Shown here: piece after piece, positions 26,156 to 34,773 of the stretch
How the letters are laid out: every line of letters starts with the position of its first letter
How positions within the stretch are numbered: the first letter of the stretch is position 1
DNA from: an uncultured Clostridia bacterium
GTDB taxonomy: Bacteria; Bacillota; Clostridia; Saccharofermentanales; DTU023
Length of the DNA: 62,763 nucleotides
Assembly: GCA_937922005.1 (NCBI GenBank)
Contig: CAKZWV010000060.1
Coordinates: forward strand, 1 to 62,763
Direction: 5' to 3'
Position numbers and translations under genes: made by a program
The notes under the pieces: generated by a model
Told to the model about the DNA's origin: nothing
Seen by the model: the letters and a program-made list of their open reading frames with translations, nothing else
Databases searched by the model: none

Positions 26156-27385
26156 TTAACCTCCAATCAAGCTCTGATCGAAGGCAAATACGGCCTCATT
26201 GATTTCAAAGACGTTATAGTTCCCATGTTCTACAAAATATTCCACAATGATGTCAAATTTATGAGAGTGAGAGAGGGCAAAGCCTGCTTTCATGAGCATA
26301 TCTTTCATTTCCTCAAGGGGTAATTCCAGGGCGATGGCAAAGGCGATGGCTGTTGACTTGGAGGGCCTATAGGCCGTATTAGAGCGGATCTTGGAGAAAA
26401 GCCTCCGATCAACGTTGGCCTTTTTATAACATTCGGCATCGGTCATGCCGGATTCGTCAATCTTGCGCAGGAGCATTTCAGAAAAGCTTTCATCGATCTC
26501 TTTTAGGGCCTCATTGAGCGAAGGCAGGCTCTTGAGGGAGAATTCATTAGGGATGCGATCAATTTGGATTTCTACAGGCTCTTCCCTAACCGAAAGCTCA
26601 TAAGACGAAAATTCATTATTGTAGGATAACTTGTCATGCTTATCTTGATAAAAGGCAATTCCATCATTGCCCTCATAGAGGGTATTCAGATCTTCCTCTT
26701 CATAAGGAGCACTTCCATCCTCGTCTTCAAAGGGGAGACTCCCATCAGCCCCCTCCTCAGAATAAGGACCTTGCTCGTTCGGTAAACGGTAATCTCTTTG
26801 CTTAAGCCCCAAGTGATAGGGGCCATGCGCATGCGTGTAGCGGTCCGTGCCTTGCGAATCCGTGTAGCGGTCATCGATGTAGGCAGCAAGGTCAGCAAAT
26901 AGTTTGTTACTGATCTGGTAGGACTTTTTGTCGAAAATGACCAGGTAAACCATCATATCGTGGTCAAGCAAAAAAGCACGGATCGTATCGATGGCAATCC
27001 TCAAGGCCTGATCCTTTGGATAAGCAAATATTCCAGCAGATATTAACGGAAAAGCTATTGATTCGCAGCCGTACTCATTAGCCAGCATAAGGGAAGTATG
27101 ATAGCAGGAAGTTAAAAGATCAGCTTCTCCCTGCTGGCCGCCAGACCAGCGGGGTCCGACAGCATGGATAACATACTTGCAGGGCAACTGGTAGGCTTTC
27201 GTGATTTTGGCACTTCCCGTCTTGCAGCCATGGAGGGTGGCGCATTCGGCTAAAAGTTTAGGCCCTGCCGCCCGGTGAATGCAGCCATCTACGCCACCAC
27301 CGCCCATTAGGGACTCGTTGGCAGCGTTGACGATGGCGTCAACCTTCATCTTGGTGATGTCATTTCTGACGATTTGCAGTGGCAT
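26156..27385 (-). CDS. Macro-domain protein with C-terminal helical domain
   Basis: Start 27385 (MPLQIVRND) with GGAGG 7 bases upstream. Residues 1-170 form a macro domain: DAIVNAANESLMGGGGVDGCIHRAAG, CKTGSAKITKAYQLPCKYVIHAVGP, and ESIAFPLISAGIFAYP, the full ADP-ribose-binding set, so deacetylation of O-acetyl-ADP-ribose or removal of ADP-ribose from proteins is likely. An acidic Asp/Glu/Tyr-rich linker (about 175-275) follows, then a helical, helix-turn-helix-like domain (SFSEMLLRKIDESGMTDAECYKKANVDRRLFSKIRS). This combination is common in Clostridia. A motif variant (27024-27034) lies in codons for GIFA. Confidence 0.85.
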   Translation of the reverse strand: MPLQIVRNDITKMKVDAIVNAANESLMGGGGVDGCIHRAAGPKLLAECATLHGCKTGSAKITKAYQLPCKYVIHAVGPRWSGGQQGEADLLTSCYHTSLMLANEYGCESIAFPLISAGIFAYPKDQALRIAIDTIRAFLLDHDMMVYLVIFDKKSYQISNKLFADLAAYIDDRYTDSQGTDRYTHAHGPYHLGLKQRDYRLPNEQGPYSEEGADGSLPFEDEDGSAPYEEEDLNTLYEGNDGIAFYQDKHDKLSYNNEFSSYELSVREEPVEIQIDRIPNEFSLKSLPSLNEALKEIDESFSEMLLRKIDESGMTDAECYKKANVDRRLFSKIRSNTAYRPSKSTAIAFAIALELPLEEMKDMLMKAGFALSHSHKFDIIVEYFVEHGNYNVFEINEAVFAFDQSLIGG

Positions 27386-27460
27386 AAAGGAACCTCCGTT
27401 CATTTTTGCATTGTGCCCTTTTCTGTGGCGACAGAATTATTTTAAATTCTTAAAAAGTTC

Positions 27461-27489
27461 TTGACAAGGAAGATACTATGCGATACGAT
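27461..27489 (+). promoter_or_regulatory. Promoter and dyad of the padR operon
   Basis: TTGACA (27461-27466), 17-base spacer, TACGAT (27484-27489). A loose dyad CTATG...TATAG spans 27476-27495 over the -10 box, where a PadR repressor would bind for autoregulation. Confidence 0.7.
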
Positions 27490-27513
27490 GTATAGCACGA
27501 AAGGAGGTATGTG

Positions 27514-27834
27514 ATGGATGCTCAGTTGAAACGTGGTCTATTGGATATCTGTGTTTTAGCGGCCATCAAGAATGAGGATTCTTACGGCTATAAGATCATA
27601 AAAGACCTAACACCCTATGTCGAGCTTTCTGAATCAACCCTCTACAGCATTCTGAAGCGATTGGAAAAGGCCAATATGTTAGGGGTTCGCAGAGTGGAAC
27701 ACAACGGCAGACTCCGAAAATATTACCATATCACCCCAGAGGGGCTAGGGCGCATCGAAGAGTTTAAAGACGAGTGGCAACAAATAGAGAGGATTTACCA
27801 ATTCATAATAAAGGAGGATCATGGCAATGAATAA
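27514..27834 (+). CDS. PadR-family transcriptional repressor
   Basis: 106 residues, the short PadR form. Winged helix: LKRGLLDICVLAAIKNEDSYGYKIIKDL, then STLYSILKRLEKANMLGVRRVEHNGRLRKYYHITPEGLGRI. ATG 27514 is preferred (GGAGG at 27503-27507). It overlaps the next gene, and PadR-HAAS-DUF4097 is a recurrent operon in Bacillota, so it probably controls these genes in response to an unknown envelope or small-molecule signal. Confidence 0.92.
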   Translation: MDAQLKRGLLDICVLAAIKNEDSYGYKIIKDLTPYVELSESTLYSILKRLEKANMLGVRRVEHNGRLRKYYHITPEGLGRIEEFKDEWQQIERIYQFIIKEDHGNE

Positions 27835-28429
27835 GAAAGAATTTCTTGCCAACTTGCGAAATGCCTTGTCTGGCTTGCCGCAGGATGAAATAGAAGAGCG
27901 TTTGACGTTTTACGCTGAAATGCTCGACGACAGGATGGAAGAAGGACTATCTGAAGAAGAGGCCGTTTTGGCTGCTGGCCCAATAGATGATATTGTGAAG
28001 CAGGTTGTGGCAGAAGTGCCTTTGACTAAAATTGCTAAAGAAAGGATCCGTCCTAAGCACCAACTGGCTGGCTGGGAAATGATCCTTTTGATCTTGGGGG
28101 CCCCACTCTGGCTACCTCTTGGTTTGGCAGGAATCTTGACGATTCTTTCCGTCTATGTTTCTCTATGGGCGGTCATTATTTCTCTCTGGGCGATCTTTGC
28201 CTCTTTTGTACTATGTGGAGGCAGTCTCTTCCTGACCAGCCTTATTATGTGCCTTCGTGGCAGCTTTGTGGCAGGGCTAGCTTTGCTGGGGGCAGGGATG
28301 ATTTGTAGCGGATTATCTATTTTCATGTTTTATGCCTGCAAGGTCATTACGGCGGGTATTGTGAAGCTTACAAAGAAATTTACCTTGTGGGTAAAAAATT
28401 GCTTTATAGGGAAGGAAAAAGCGCAATGA
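27821..28429 (+). CDS. HAAS/DUF1700 membrane protein
   Basis: The N-terminus is the HAAS helical domain (KKEFLANLRNALSGLPQDEIEERLTFYAEMLDDRMEEGLSEEEAVLAAG). Then four or so membrane helices from about residue 80 (EMILLILGAPLWLPLGLAGILTIL...). It overlaps the end of padR by 14 bases; an ATG at 27827 is an equally good start. It is typically the partner of a PadR regulator and a DUF4097 protein. Confidence 0.88.
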   Translation: MAMNKKEFLANLRNALSGLPQDEIEERLTFYAEMLDDRMEEGLSEEEAVLAAGPIDDIVKQVVAEVPLTKIAKERIRPKHQLAGWEMILLILGAPLWLPLGLAGILTILSVYVSLWAVIISLWAIFASFVLCGGSLFLTSLIMCLRGSFVAGLALLGAGMICSGLSIFMFYACKVITAGIVKLTKKFTLWVKNCFIGKEKAQ

Positions 28430-29400
28430 AAAGGAAAACGAAAAATTGGCTTGGCGCAGGAGCTAGCCTTATCCTTGTTGGATTGATTCTTTATGTTGGT
28501 GCTATGACAGCTCTCAAGTGGGACTATGCGAAGATGTCTACGATCGATTATGTAAGTAATACGCATGAAATCAAGGAGTCTTTCCGTAATATCTCTCTGA
28601 AGACGGATGAAGCAAGAATTGTCTTTGCCTTGTCAAAGGATGGAAAGTGTAGGGTCGAGTGCTACGAGGAGGCCAAAGCTGTGCATGCTGTCGCTGTAAA
28701 AGAAGCTACCCTCTCCATTGAGATGACTCATACAAGGTCTTGGTATGATTATATTGGTATACATTATGAATCGCCGAAAATTACAGTATATCTTCCGAAG
28801 CAAGAGTACAATGCCCTGTCTATTAATTTAAATGTTGGAAATATTGAAATAGAGAATAAACTGGCTTTTACAAACGCAGATATCAGATTATCCACGGGTA
28901 ACGTGAACTATGGCGCATCTACGAAAGAAGCTATTCACATTCAGATTGGCACAGGGAATATTTCTGTGGGCAGATTGACAGCTGGCTCACTGGATATTTC
29001 CAGTGCGGTGGGGACGGTTGCCATTACGGATCTGACCTGCAAGAATGATCTTACTTTAGGTTTGACGACTGGCACAACAAGCTTAAACGATGTTTTCTGT
29101 GGAAATCTTGTCTCAACTGCCACGGCTGGCGAGATCACCCTCGATCATGTGATCGCAAGAGAAAAGTTTACCATCGAAAGAGATACGGGCAATATAAAAT
29201 TTAAGGGAAGCGATGCAGCTGAAATCCATGTAAAAACGAATACCGGAAATGTAAGTGGTAGTCTACTGACCAATAAGGTTTTTCTTGCCAAGAGTGAATC
29301 TGGTAAGGTTCATCTTCCCCCATCTACCACCGGCGGCCCATGCAAAATTGATGTGCTCACAGGGAATATCGATATGGAGATTGACGAGAAAGCTGAATGA
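28426..29400 (+). CDS. DUF4097 beta-helix membrane-anchored protein
   Basis: The start at 28426 overlaps the stop of the HAAS gene (ATGA). One N-terminal membrane helix (AGASLILVGLILYVGAMTAL) is followed by an outer domain of repeated short strands: LSTGNVNYG, IGTGNISVG, LTTGTTSLN, RDTGNIKFKG, TNTGNVSGS, LTGNIDMEI. This TGN-repeat right-handed beta-helix is the mark of DUF4097. It lies outside the membrane; its function is not known. Confidence 0.88.
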   Translation: MKRKTKNWLGAGASLILVGLILYVGAMTALKWDYAKMSTIDYVSNTHEIKESFRNISLKTDEARIVFALSKDGKCRVECYEEAKAVHAVAVKEATLSIEMTHTRSWYDYIGIHYESPKITVYLPKQEYNALSINLNVGNIEIENKLAFTNADIRLSTGNVNYGASTKEAIHIQIGTGNISVGRLTAGSLDISSAVGTVAITDLTCKNDLTLGLTTGTTSLNDVFCGNLVSTATAGEITLDHVIAREKFTIERDTGNIKFKGSDAAEIHVKTNTGNVSGSLLTNKVFLAKSESGKVHLPPSTTGGPCKIDVLTGNIDMEIDEKAE

Positions 29401-29481
29401 AACGAAAAAAAATTGAATAGGACCGCATCTAAGACATCCGCCACATCCTGGAGGCTCGTATTAGCAATCTATGTCGGTCGG

Positions 29482-29510
29482 TTGACAAAGCCCCCTTATC
29501 TTTCTATACT
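29482..29510 (+). promoter_or_regulatory. Promoter of the riboflavin operon
   Basis: TTGACA (29482-29487) and TATACT (29505-29510) with a 17-base spacer. The predicted start, about 29517, lies just before the FMN element. Confidence 0.85.
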
Positions 29511-29525
29511 GGTGCGAGTAGAGTA

Positions 29526-29685
29526 ACCTTCAGGGCGGGGTGTAAGTCCCCACCGGCGGTGTGAGCCCGCAAGCTAGGCCTCCAGGAAGAAAATAGATAG
29601 GTAAATTCTTCTTTTTCCTTTTGGAGTCTGGCCGATCTCTAGGACCAAGAGAGCCGACAGTGACAGTCTGGATGAAAGAAGGAAA
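29526..29685 (+). promoter_or_regulatory. FMN riboswitch (RFN element)
   Basis: The conserved RFN core is present: CTTCAGGGCGGGGTG, then CCCCACCGGCGGTG and GAGCCCGCAAGC, and at the 3' side GAGCCGACAGTGACAGTCTGGATG followed by AAAGAAGG. It binds FMN and shuts the operon when flavin is plentiful. A terminator hairpin lies downstream (29733-29770), so control is probably by transcription termination. Confidence 0.95.
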
Positions 29686-29732
29686 CTTATGGATGGCCTG
29701 TGTTCATCCCATGTCCCCTTGCCCGCCTGGTG

Positions 29733-29770
29733 TCCCCTGTCTGTTGCTCGACCAACGAGGGGCTTTTTTT
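29733..29770 (+). terminator. FMN-controlled terminator
   Basis: A CCCCT...GTTG arm (from 29734) pairs with CAAC...GAGGGG (to 29762), directly followed by TTTTTTT. It sits between the aptamer and ribD, the expected place for an expression platform. Confidence 0.75.
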
Positions 29771-29899
29771 ATGCCCGGATTTAGATCGACTGGGGCCAGC
29801 GACTGCTGTGACTCGGCCTGACCTCTGCCCCATGGCTTTTATGGCCCAAGCTGGCCCCGAATTTGCCCCAGAAAGGAGTTGCCCACGAGGCTAGATACG

Positions 29900-31081
29900 A
29901 TGACTCTAGATGAACAATATATGCAAGAGGCCCTGGACCTGGCCCAGACTGCCCGCCGGGCCGTCCGTCCCAACCCGATGGTTGGGGCAATCCTTGTTAA
30001 GGATGGGAATATTTTGGCCAGGGGCTACCACAAAGGCCTGGGCCTGCCCCATGCCGAAATCGATGCTCTCCGCCAGGTGACCAAGGAGGAGGCAGAGGGA
30101 AGCACCCTCTATGTGACCCTGGAACCCTGCTGTCACCAGGGACGGACCCCGCCCTGCACCAAGGCCATTCAAGCGGCCAAGATCAAAAAGGTCGTCGTCG
30201 CCATGGAAGACCCTAATCCCAAGGTGGCGGGGAAGGGCCTGGCCATCCTCCAGGAAGCTGGTGTGGAAGTCGTTTCCGGAGTCCTCGAGGCAGAGGCTCG
30301 GAAAGTCAACGAAATTTTTATCCACTATATCAGCCAAGGCCTTCCCTATGTCGTAGCCAAATACGCCATGACCGCCGATGGCAAAATCGCAACGCATACC
30401 GGCGATTCTCAGTGGATTACGGGGGAAGAGGCCCGGGCCCACGTCCACAAGATACGGGCGGATCTCGCCGGAATTATGGTGGGCATTAACACCGTTCTTC
30501 ATGACGACCCCCTTTTGACCGCCCGCCTCCCCCAAGCCGTTCAGCCGGTCAGGATTATTTGTGACAGCCACCTCCGCCTGCCACTCACTTCCCAGCTGGC
30601 CCAAACAGCCCGGACCTACCGAACCATTGTGGCCTATGCTCCTGCTGCAAATACTCCCGCCTCTGTCGCAAGGCCCCAGGAGGCTCAGGCGTCGAAGGCG
30701 AGGGCCTTGGAGGCTCTAGGAGTGGAGCTCTTGCCCATTCCAGCCCGGGATAGGGAGTATTTGGATCTGAGGGCCCTCCTGAAGGCTTTGGCCGCTCGAG
30801 AGATCGATAGCCTTTTGGTGGAGGGAGGAGGTACCCTCCATGCCAGCCTTTTTGAGGAAAAGCTGGTGGACAAGGTCCTGGTTTATGTTGGCGGAAAACT
30901 CCTAGGGGGGAAAGAGGCACCTACTCCCCTGGAGGGGGTCGGTGTGGCCAAGATGAAGGATGCCATCCCCCTGACCCTCGAGGGCCTAGAATCCTGGGGA
31001 TCTGATGCCCTCTTAACCTACCGGGTGGAGGAGCAAGCGAAAGGAGGAGGGCCATGTTCACAGGCATCGTCGAAGAAGTAG
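29900..31081 (+). CDS. ribD: Bifunctional deaminase/reductase RibD
   Basis: Carries out steps two and three of riboflavin synthesis from GTP. Deaminase domain: NPMVGAILVKDG, the zinc site HAEIDALRQ and EPCCHQGRTPPCTKAI. Reductase domain: VAKYAMTADGKIATHTGDSQWITGEEAR, MVGINTVLHDDPLLTARL, and LLVEGGGTLHASLF. The start is ATG 29900 (GAGG 9 bases upstream); a TTG at 29879 abuts its own AAAGGAG too closely. A linker ANTPASVARPQEAQASKAR interrupts the reductase domain and is encoded by a motif copy (30647-30658); a second, inverted copy lies at 30753. Confidence 0.95.
   Translation: MTLDEQYMQEALDLAQTARRAVRPNPMVGAILVKDGNILARGYHKGLGLPHAEIDALRQVTKEEAEGSTLYVTLEPCCHQGRTPPCTKAIQAAKIKKVVVAMEDPNPKVAGKGLAILQEAGVEVVSGVLEAEARKVNEIFIHYISQGLPYVVAKYAMTADGKIATHTGDSQWITGEEARAHVHKIRADLAGIMVGINTVLHDDPLLTARLPQAVQPVRIICDSHLRLPLTSQLAQTARTYRTIVAYAPAANTPASVARPQEAQASKARALEALGVELLPIPARDREYLDLRALLKALAAREIDSLLVEGGGTLHASLFEEKLVDKVLVYVGGKLLGGKEAPTPLEGVGVAKMKDAIPLTLEGLESWGSDALLTYRVEEQAKGGGPCSQASSKK
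30647..30658 (-). repeat. Dispersed motif, copy inside ribD
   Basis: GCAAATACTCCC on the plus strand, read as part of AANTPA in a non-conserved RibD linker. It forms an inverted pair with GGGAGTATTTG at 30753-30763, about 95 bases downstream. Confidence 0.85.
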
Positions 31082-31749
31082 GGATTATCCAAGGAATTCG
31101 ACCATCTGGGGCTGGTGGGGCTGCTCGCTTTACCATCCGTTGTCCAAAAATTCGCCCGGGGATTGCCCTGGGTGACAGTGTGGCGATCAATGGCCTGTGT
31201 CTGACGGCTGAGCATTTGGAACCGGAGGGCTTTTCAGCTGATGTGATGCCGGAGAGTGTCCGTCGGTCCAACCTAGGGACCCTCCAAGTGGGTTCCCGAG
31301 TCAATGCAGAGCGGGCCCTCCAGGCCGGGGGACGCTTGGGCGGCCATATTGTCACAGGGCACATTGATGGGACCGGCCAGCTCAAAAGCGTACGCCAAGA
31401 GGGCAACGCTCTCTGGGTTGAAATTACCTGTCCCTCGGCTCTGAGCCTATACCTGGCCCCCAAGGGCTCGATTGCCATTGACGGGGTGAGCCTTACCTTG
31501 GCCAAGGTCCTTCCAGACGGCTTTGCTGTATCCCTGATTCCTCATACGGTGGCTTCGACCACCTTGGCAACTCTGAATCCGGGAAGGACCTTTAACCTGG
31601 AATGCGACATCATAGGGAAATATGTCTACCGATATTTATGCCAGGGAGTATTTGCAGGAGGACCAGGAAGTCAGGAAGGGGCCTCGGCAGCAGCAAATAC
31701 TCCTAGACCCTTTGATGAAGGATTTTTACGAGAAAACGGGTTTCTATAA
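31054..31749 (+). CDS. ribE: Riboflavin synthase alpha chain
   Basis: Dismutes 6,7-dimethyl-8-ribityllumazine to riboflavin. The two-barrel repeat is clear: MFTGIVEEVG...VAINGLCLTAEHL and GGRLGGHIVTGHIDGTG...SIAIDGVSLTLAKV...LIPHTVASTTLA. It overlaps ribD by 28 bases. After the normal end (YVYRYLCQ) there are about 25 extra residues (GVFAGGP...AANTPRPF) encoded by two inverted motif copies at 31644 and 31693. Confidence 0.95.
   Translation: MFTGIVEEVGIIQGIRPSGAGGAARFTIRCPKIRPGIALGDSVAINGLCLTAEHLEPEGFSADVMPESVRRSNLGTLQVGSRVNAERALQAGGRLGGHIVTGHIDGTGQLKSVRQEGNALWVEITCPSALSLYLAPKGSIAIDGVSLTLAKVLPDGFAVSLIPHTVASTTLATLNPGRTFNLECDIIGKYVYRYLCQGVFAGGPGSQEGASAAANTPRPFDEGFLRENGFL
31644..31703. repeat. 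Inverted pair of the dispersed motif at the ribE 3' end
   Basis: GGGAGTATTTGC at 31644-31655 and GCAAATACTCC at 31693-31703 can pair over 11 bases around a 37-base loop. Both are inside the C-terminal extension of RibE, which family members do not have. Confidence 0.75.
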
Positions 31750-31879
31750 CCTTATAAATAAAGTTGACGATGATCGACACAACTCGAAATATGTCGGTTA
31801 CAAAGCGACCCTAAACCGGGCGAGAAAGGATATTATGGAAGAGAACAAAGATAGCTTGCAGACAAGCGAAGGAGCCAGC

Positions 31880-33193
31880 ATGGATAAAGAGATGATTGGT
31901 CAAGGCGCAACTGAGACCCAAGCCCAGATTCACGAGATTGAACAGGCCTTGGAAGACTTGCGTGCGGGGAAAATGATCCTCGTGACGGACGATCCCAAGC
32001 GGGAAAATGAGGGCGATCTGATTTGTGCGGCCGCATATGCGACCCCGGAAAATATCAACTTCATGGCGACGGAAGCTAAAGGACTGATTTGCTGTCCCTT
32101 GAGTCGGGAGTGGGCGGAGAAACTAGACCTCCAGCAGATGTGTGAGAATAATACAGATAACCATTCTACGGCCTTTACTGTGAGCATTGACCACCAGGAT
32201 ACATCGACGGGGATTTCTGCCTACGAAAGGTCTTATACCATTATGAAAATGGTTGAGCCTGGAGTAAAACCGGAAGATTTCCGCCGTCCAGGCCATGTCT
32301 TTCCCCTCCAAGCCCGAGATGGTGGGATCTTTGTCCGCAGTGGCCACACGGAGGCGACCGTAACCTTCTTGAGACTAGCCGGTCTTGATGAGGTTGGGGT
32401 TTGTTGCGAAGTTATGGCCCCATCCGGCCATATGATGCGGCGGGATGGTTTGCGCTACCTGGCTAAGACGTACAATCTCACCATGACGAGCATTGAGGCT
32501 CTCAAGACCTACTTAGAGCACCAGCCTCCGGTCTATCAGCCTCATATTATGAAGCGGGAGACGGAAGCTACTTTCCCCTGCCGCTATGGGGAAAACTTTA
32601 AGATTTACGGCTATGTCAATCAGAAGACCGGGGCCCAGCATGTGGCCCTGACCCTCGGTGAGTGGGAGCCCGATGAGCCAGTCCTTGTTCGCATTCACTC
32701 GGAGTGTCTGACTGGCGATGCCCTGGGTTCAGCTCGTTGTGACTGCGGCGACCAGTATGATCTTGCTATGAAGGCCATTGCTAGAGAGGGCAAAGGGGCC
32801 CTGATTTACCTGCGTCAGGAGGGGCGGGGAATCGGCCTGATCAATAAACTTAAGGCCTACCACCTCCAAGATGAAGGAATGGATACGGTGGAAGCTAATA
32901 TGGCTTTGGGCTTTCCAGCTGACGCCCGGGATTATTCGGAGGGAGCAGAGATCCTTTTGGACCTTGGTATCCATAAACTCCGCCTTTTGACCAATAATCC
33001 TGACAAGGTTCACAAAATTCGCCATTTTGGTCTGGAAGTCGTCGAGCGGGTCTCCATTGAGCCTGACCACAAGGAGACGAATGAGTTTTATCTGGCTACC
33101 AAGCGCAGGAAGATGGGACACGACCTGGTCAAAACGACTAGCGATGTACACCCGCCGGAGATGAACACGGCTAAGGATGAGGAAAATCTATAA
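31880..33193 (+). CDS. ribBA: Bifunctional DHBP synthase / GTP cyclohydrolase II (RibBA)
   Basis: The first half makes 3,4-dihydroxy-2-butanone 4-phosphate (ILVTDDPKRENEGDLICAA, the Asp/Glu metal site; GHVFPLQARDGGIFVRSGHTEA). The second half opens GTP (VRIHSECLTGDALGSARCDCGDQ with three zinc cysteines; YLRQEGRGIGLINKLKAY). I start at ATG 31880, with GAAGGAG 5 bases upstream and 12 residues before the family's usual first helix. ATG 31835 (AAAGGA) is possible. The frame is open up to 31622, but that segment has no homology to the family. Confidence 0.92.
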   Translation: MDKEMIGQGATETQAQIHEIEQALEDLRAGKMILVTDDPKRENEGDLICAAAYATPENINFMATEAKGLICCPLSREWAEKLDLQQMCENNTDNHSTAFTVSIDHQDTSTGISAYERSYTIMKMVEPGVKPEDFRRPGHVFPLQARDGGIFVRSGHTEATVTFLRLAGLDEVGVCCEVMAPSGHMMRRDGLRYLAKTYNLTMTSIEALKTYLEHQPPVYQPHIMKRETEATFPCRYGENFKIYGYVNQKTGAQHVALTLGEWEPDEPVLVRIHSECLTGDALGSARCDCGDQYDLAMKAIAREGKGALIYLRQEGRGIGLINKLKAYHLQDEGMDTVEANMALGFPADARDYSEGAEILLDLGIHKLRLLTNNPDKVHKIRHFGLEVVERVSIEPDHKETNEFYLATKRRKMGHDLVKTTSDVHPPEMNTAKDEENL

Positions 33194-33204
33194 GGAGAGA
33201 ATTT

Positions 33205-33678
33205 ATGCATATCATTGAAGGTAAGTACCTAGCTAAGGAAGCAAAATTTGCCATTGTGGCTGCCCGTTTTAATGATTTTATAGTCAGTCGCCTCGTTGAT
33301 GGGGCCTTAGATGCCCTGGATCGGCATGATGTTGCCAGCGACCATATTACCCTGGTAAAAGTTCCAGGAGCCTTTGAAATTCCGATGGTAGCGAAGAAAC
33401 TGGCGGAATCGGGAAAATTTGCAGCTGTTATATGCCTAGGAGCTGTAATTCGGGGGGCAACTTCCCACTATGATCTTGTCTGCAATGAAGTGGCCAAGGG
33501 TGTGGCTCAGATCGGCCTGCAGACTGGAATCCCCGTCCTTTTTGGGGTTGTCACAAGCGATACCATTGAGCAGGCAATCGAGCGAGCTGGCACCAAGGCT
33601 GGGAATAAAGGCTATGATGCAGCTATGGCAGCTCTTGAGCTGGTGAATGTGGTAGAGGGAATCGACCAACTTAGTTAG
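33205..33678 (+). CDS. ribH: 6,7-dimethyl-8-ribityllumazine synthase
   Basis: Condenses the pyrimidine and butanone phosphate to lumazine; family members form capsid-like shells. Motifs: IVAARFNDFIVSRLVDGALDAL, VPGAFEIPMVAKKL, ICLGAVIRGATSHYDLVCNEVAKG (catalytic His in TSHYD), and PVLFGVVTSDTIEQAIERAG with the KAGNKGYDAA tail. Standard length of 157. It is the last gene of the operon, 11 bases after ribBA. Confidence 0.96.
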   Translation: MHIIEGKYLAKEAKFAIVAARFNDFIVSRLVDGALDALDRHDVASDHITLVKVPGAFEIPMVAKKLAESGKFAAVICLGAVIRGATSHYDLVCNEVAKGVAQIGLQTGIPVLFGVVTSDTIEQAIERAGTKAGNKGYDAAMAALELVNVVEGIDQLS

Positions 33679-33740
33679 GCCTCGGGGAAGAGGGAAAAAA
33701 GGCTTTTATTGGGGGACAATGGATCGCAGAAGGAGTTGAG

Positions 33741-34670
33741 ATGATTAATATTACCATCCGTCAGTTGGAGGTTTTTGTGGAAGTCGTGGAGCAGATGAAT
33801 TATTCTGCGGCAAGTGAGAACCTCTTTTTGAGCCAATCTACGGTTAGTAAGCACATCGAGACTCTGGAAAATGTTCTTCAGATGATTCTCATTGATCGGG
33901 ATGATAAGAAAAATATTAGCATTACACCGGATGGACAACGTCTCTATCACTATGCAAAGGATATCGTTTCCCAGCTAAAGGAACTGGAGCAAAACCTCAG
34001 TAAGGATCAAAAAAAACAGATTCTCTTGGGGACTTCCAGCCTGCCTTCGCAGTTTATCTTGCCTAGCATTTTGTCGAAATTCCATGAAAAGGCCCCCGAG
34101 TATACTTTTGTCATCAAGGACAGCGATAGTGCAGGTGTCCACCAAATGCTCCTGCGCAATCTCATCGACGTTGGTTTTGTGGGCTCCAGGATTAAGCATC
34201 AGAGCCTTCGTTATCGGCCGATTGCTCAAGACCGCCTTTTCTTGGCTACCCCAACTTCTCTGAAGTTTATTGAAGCTAAGGACAAGGGCCTCCAGGGTGG
34301 GGACCTCTTGAGCAATCCCCTGATTTTGCGGGAGGAGGGCTCGGGCACGAGGAAGATGTTTGAAAAATATCTTCACCAGCATAAGATCAGCCTCACCAAT
34401 CTCAAGGTCTTTGCCTATGCGGACAACATTGAGAATATTAAGGAGATGGTCCAGCTTGGTTTAGGGGTCTCCCCCATCTCCAGCCTTACCGTGCAGAAGG
34501 AGCTGGAGCAAGGGACCCTGATGGCTTTTCCCATGGGAGAACCGGGCATTCAAAGAAACATTTATGTCGCCTGGAGGGCCGACACCATGGAACGACGCAA
34601 GGCGGAGGGTACGGCAGATGATTTTGTTACTTTCATGCATTTTGTGACCGGGCAAAAATGGCAATTTTAG
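33741..34670 (+). CDS. LysR-family regulator
   Basis: N-terminal winged helix: ITIRQLEVFVEVVEQMNYSAASENLFLSQSTVSKHIETLENVLQ. Effector domain from about residue 90, with DSDSAGVHQMLLRNLIDVGFVGSR, LREEGSGTRKMFEKYL and MVQLGLGVSPIS as in CysB/CysL-type sensors. It precedes the activase/desulfurase cluster in the same direction and is its likely regulator. Selenium-associated LysR proteins occur next to such clusters in Clostridia, so a sulfur or selenium signal is plausible, but this is inference. Confidence 0.9.
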   Translation: MINITIRQLEVFVEVVEQMNYSAASENLFLSQSTVSKHIETLENVLQMILIDRDDKKNISITPDGQRLYHYAKDIVSQLKELEQNLSKDQKKQILLGTSSLPSQFILPSILSKFHEKAPEYTFVIKDSDSAGVHQMLLRNLIDVGFVGSRIKHQSLRYRPIAQDRLFLATPTSLKFIEAKDKGLQGGDLLSNPLILREEGSGTRKMFEKYLHQHKISLTNLKVFAYADNIENIKEMVQLGLGVSPISSLTVQKELEQGTLMAFPMGEPGIQRNIYVAWRADTMERRKAEGTADDFVTFMHFVTGQKWQF

Positions 34671-34773
34671 GCAAGTATCATACCAGGGCCAACACCTTGA
34701 CGGATATAGTAACGAATATAGCAAGGTTGTTTGCCACCAATCATAATTAGGGCTATCGGAACGGGAGTACACC

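Noticed and set aside
31622..31879. Extended RibBA N-terminus from 31622
   Set aside because: The extra 86 residues overlap ribE, have no family match, and ATG 31880 has a strong AAGGAG. A start at 31835 remains possible.
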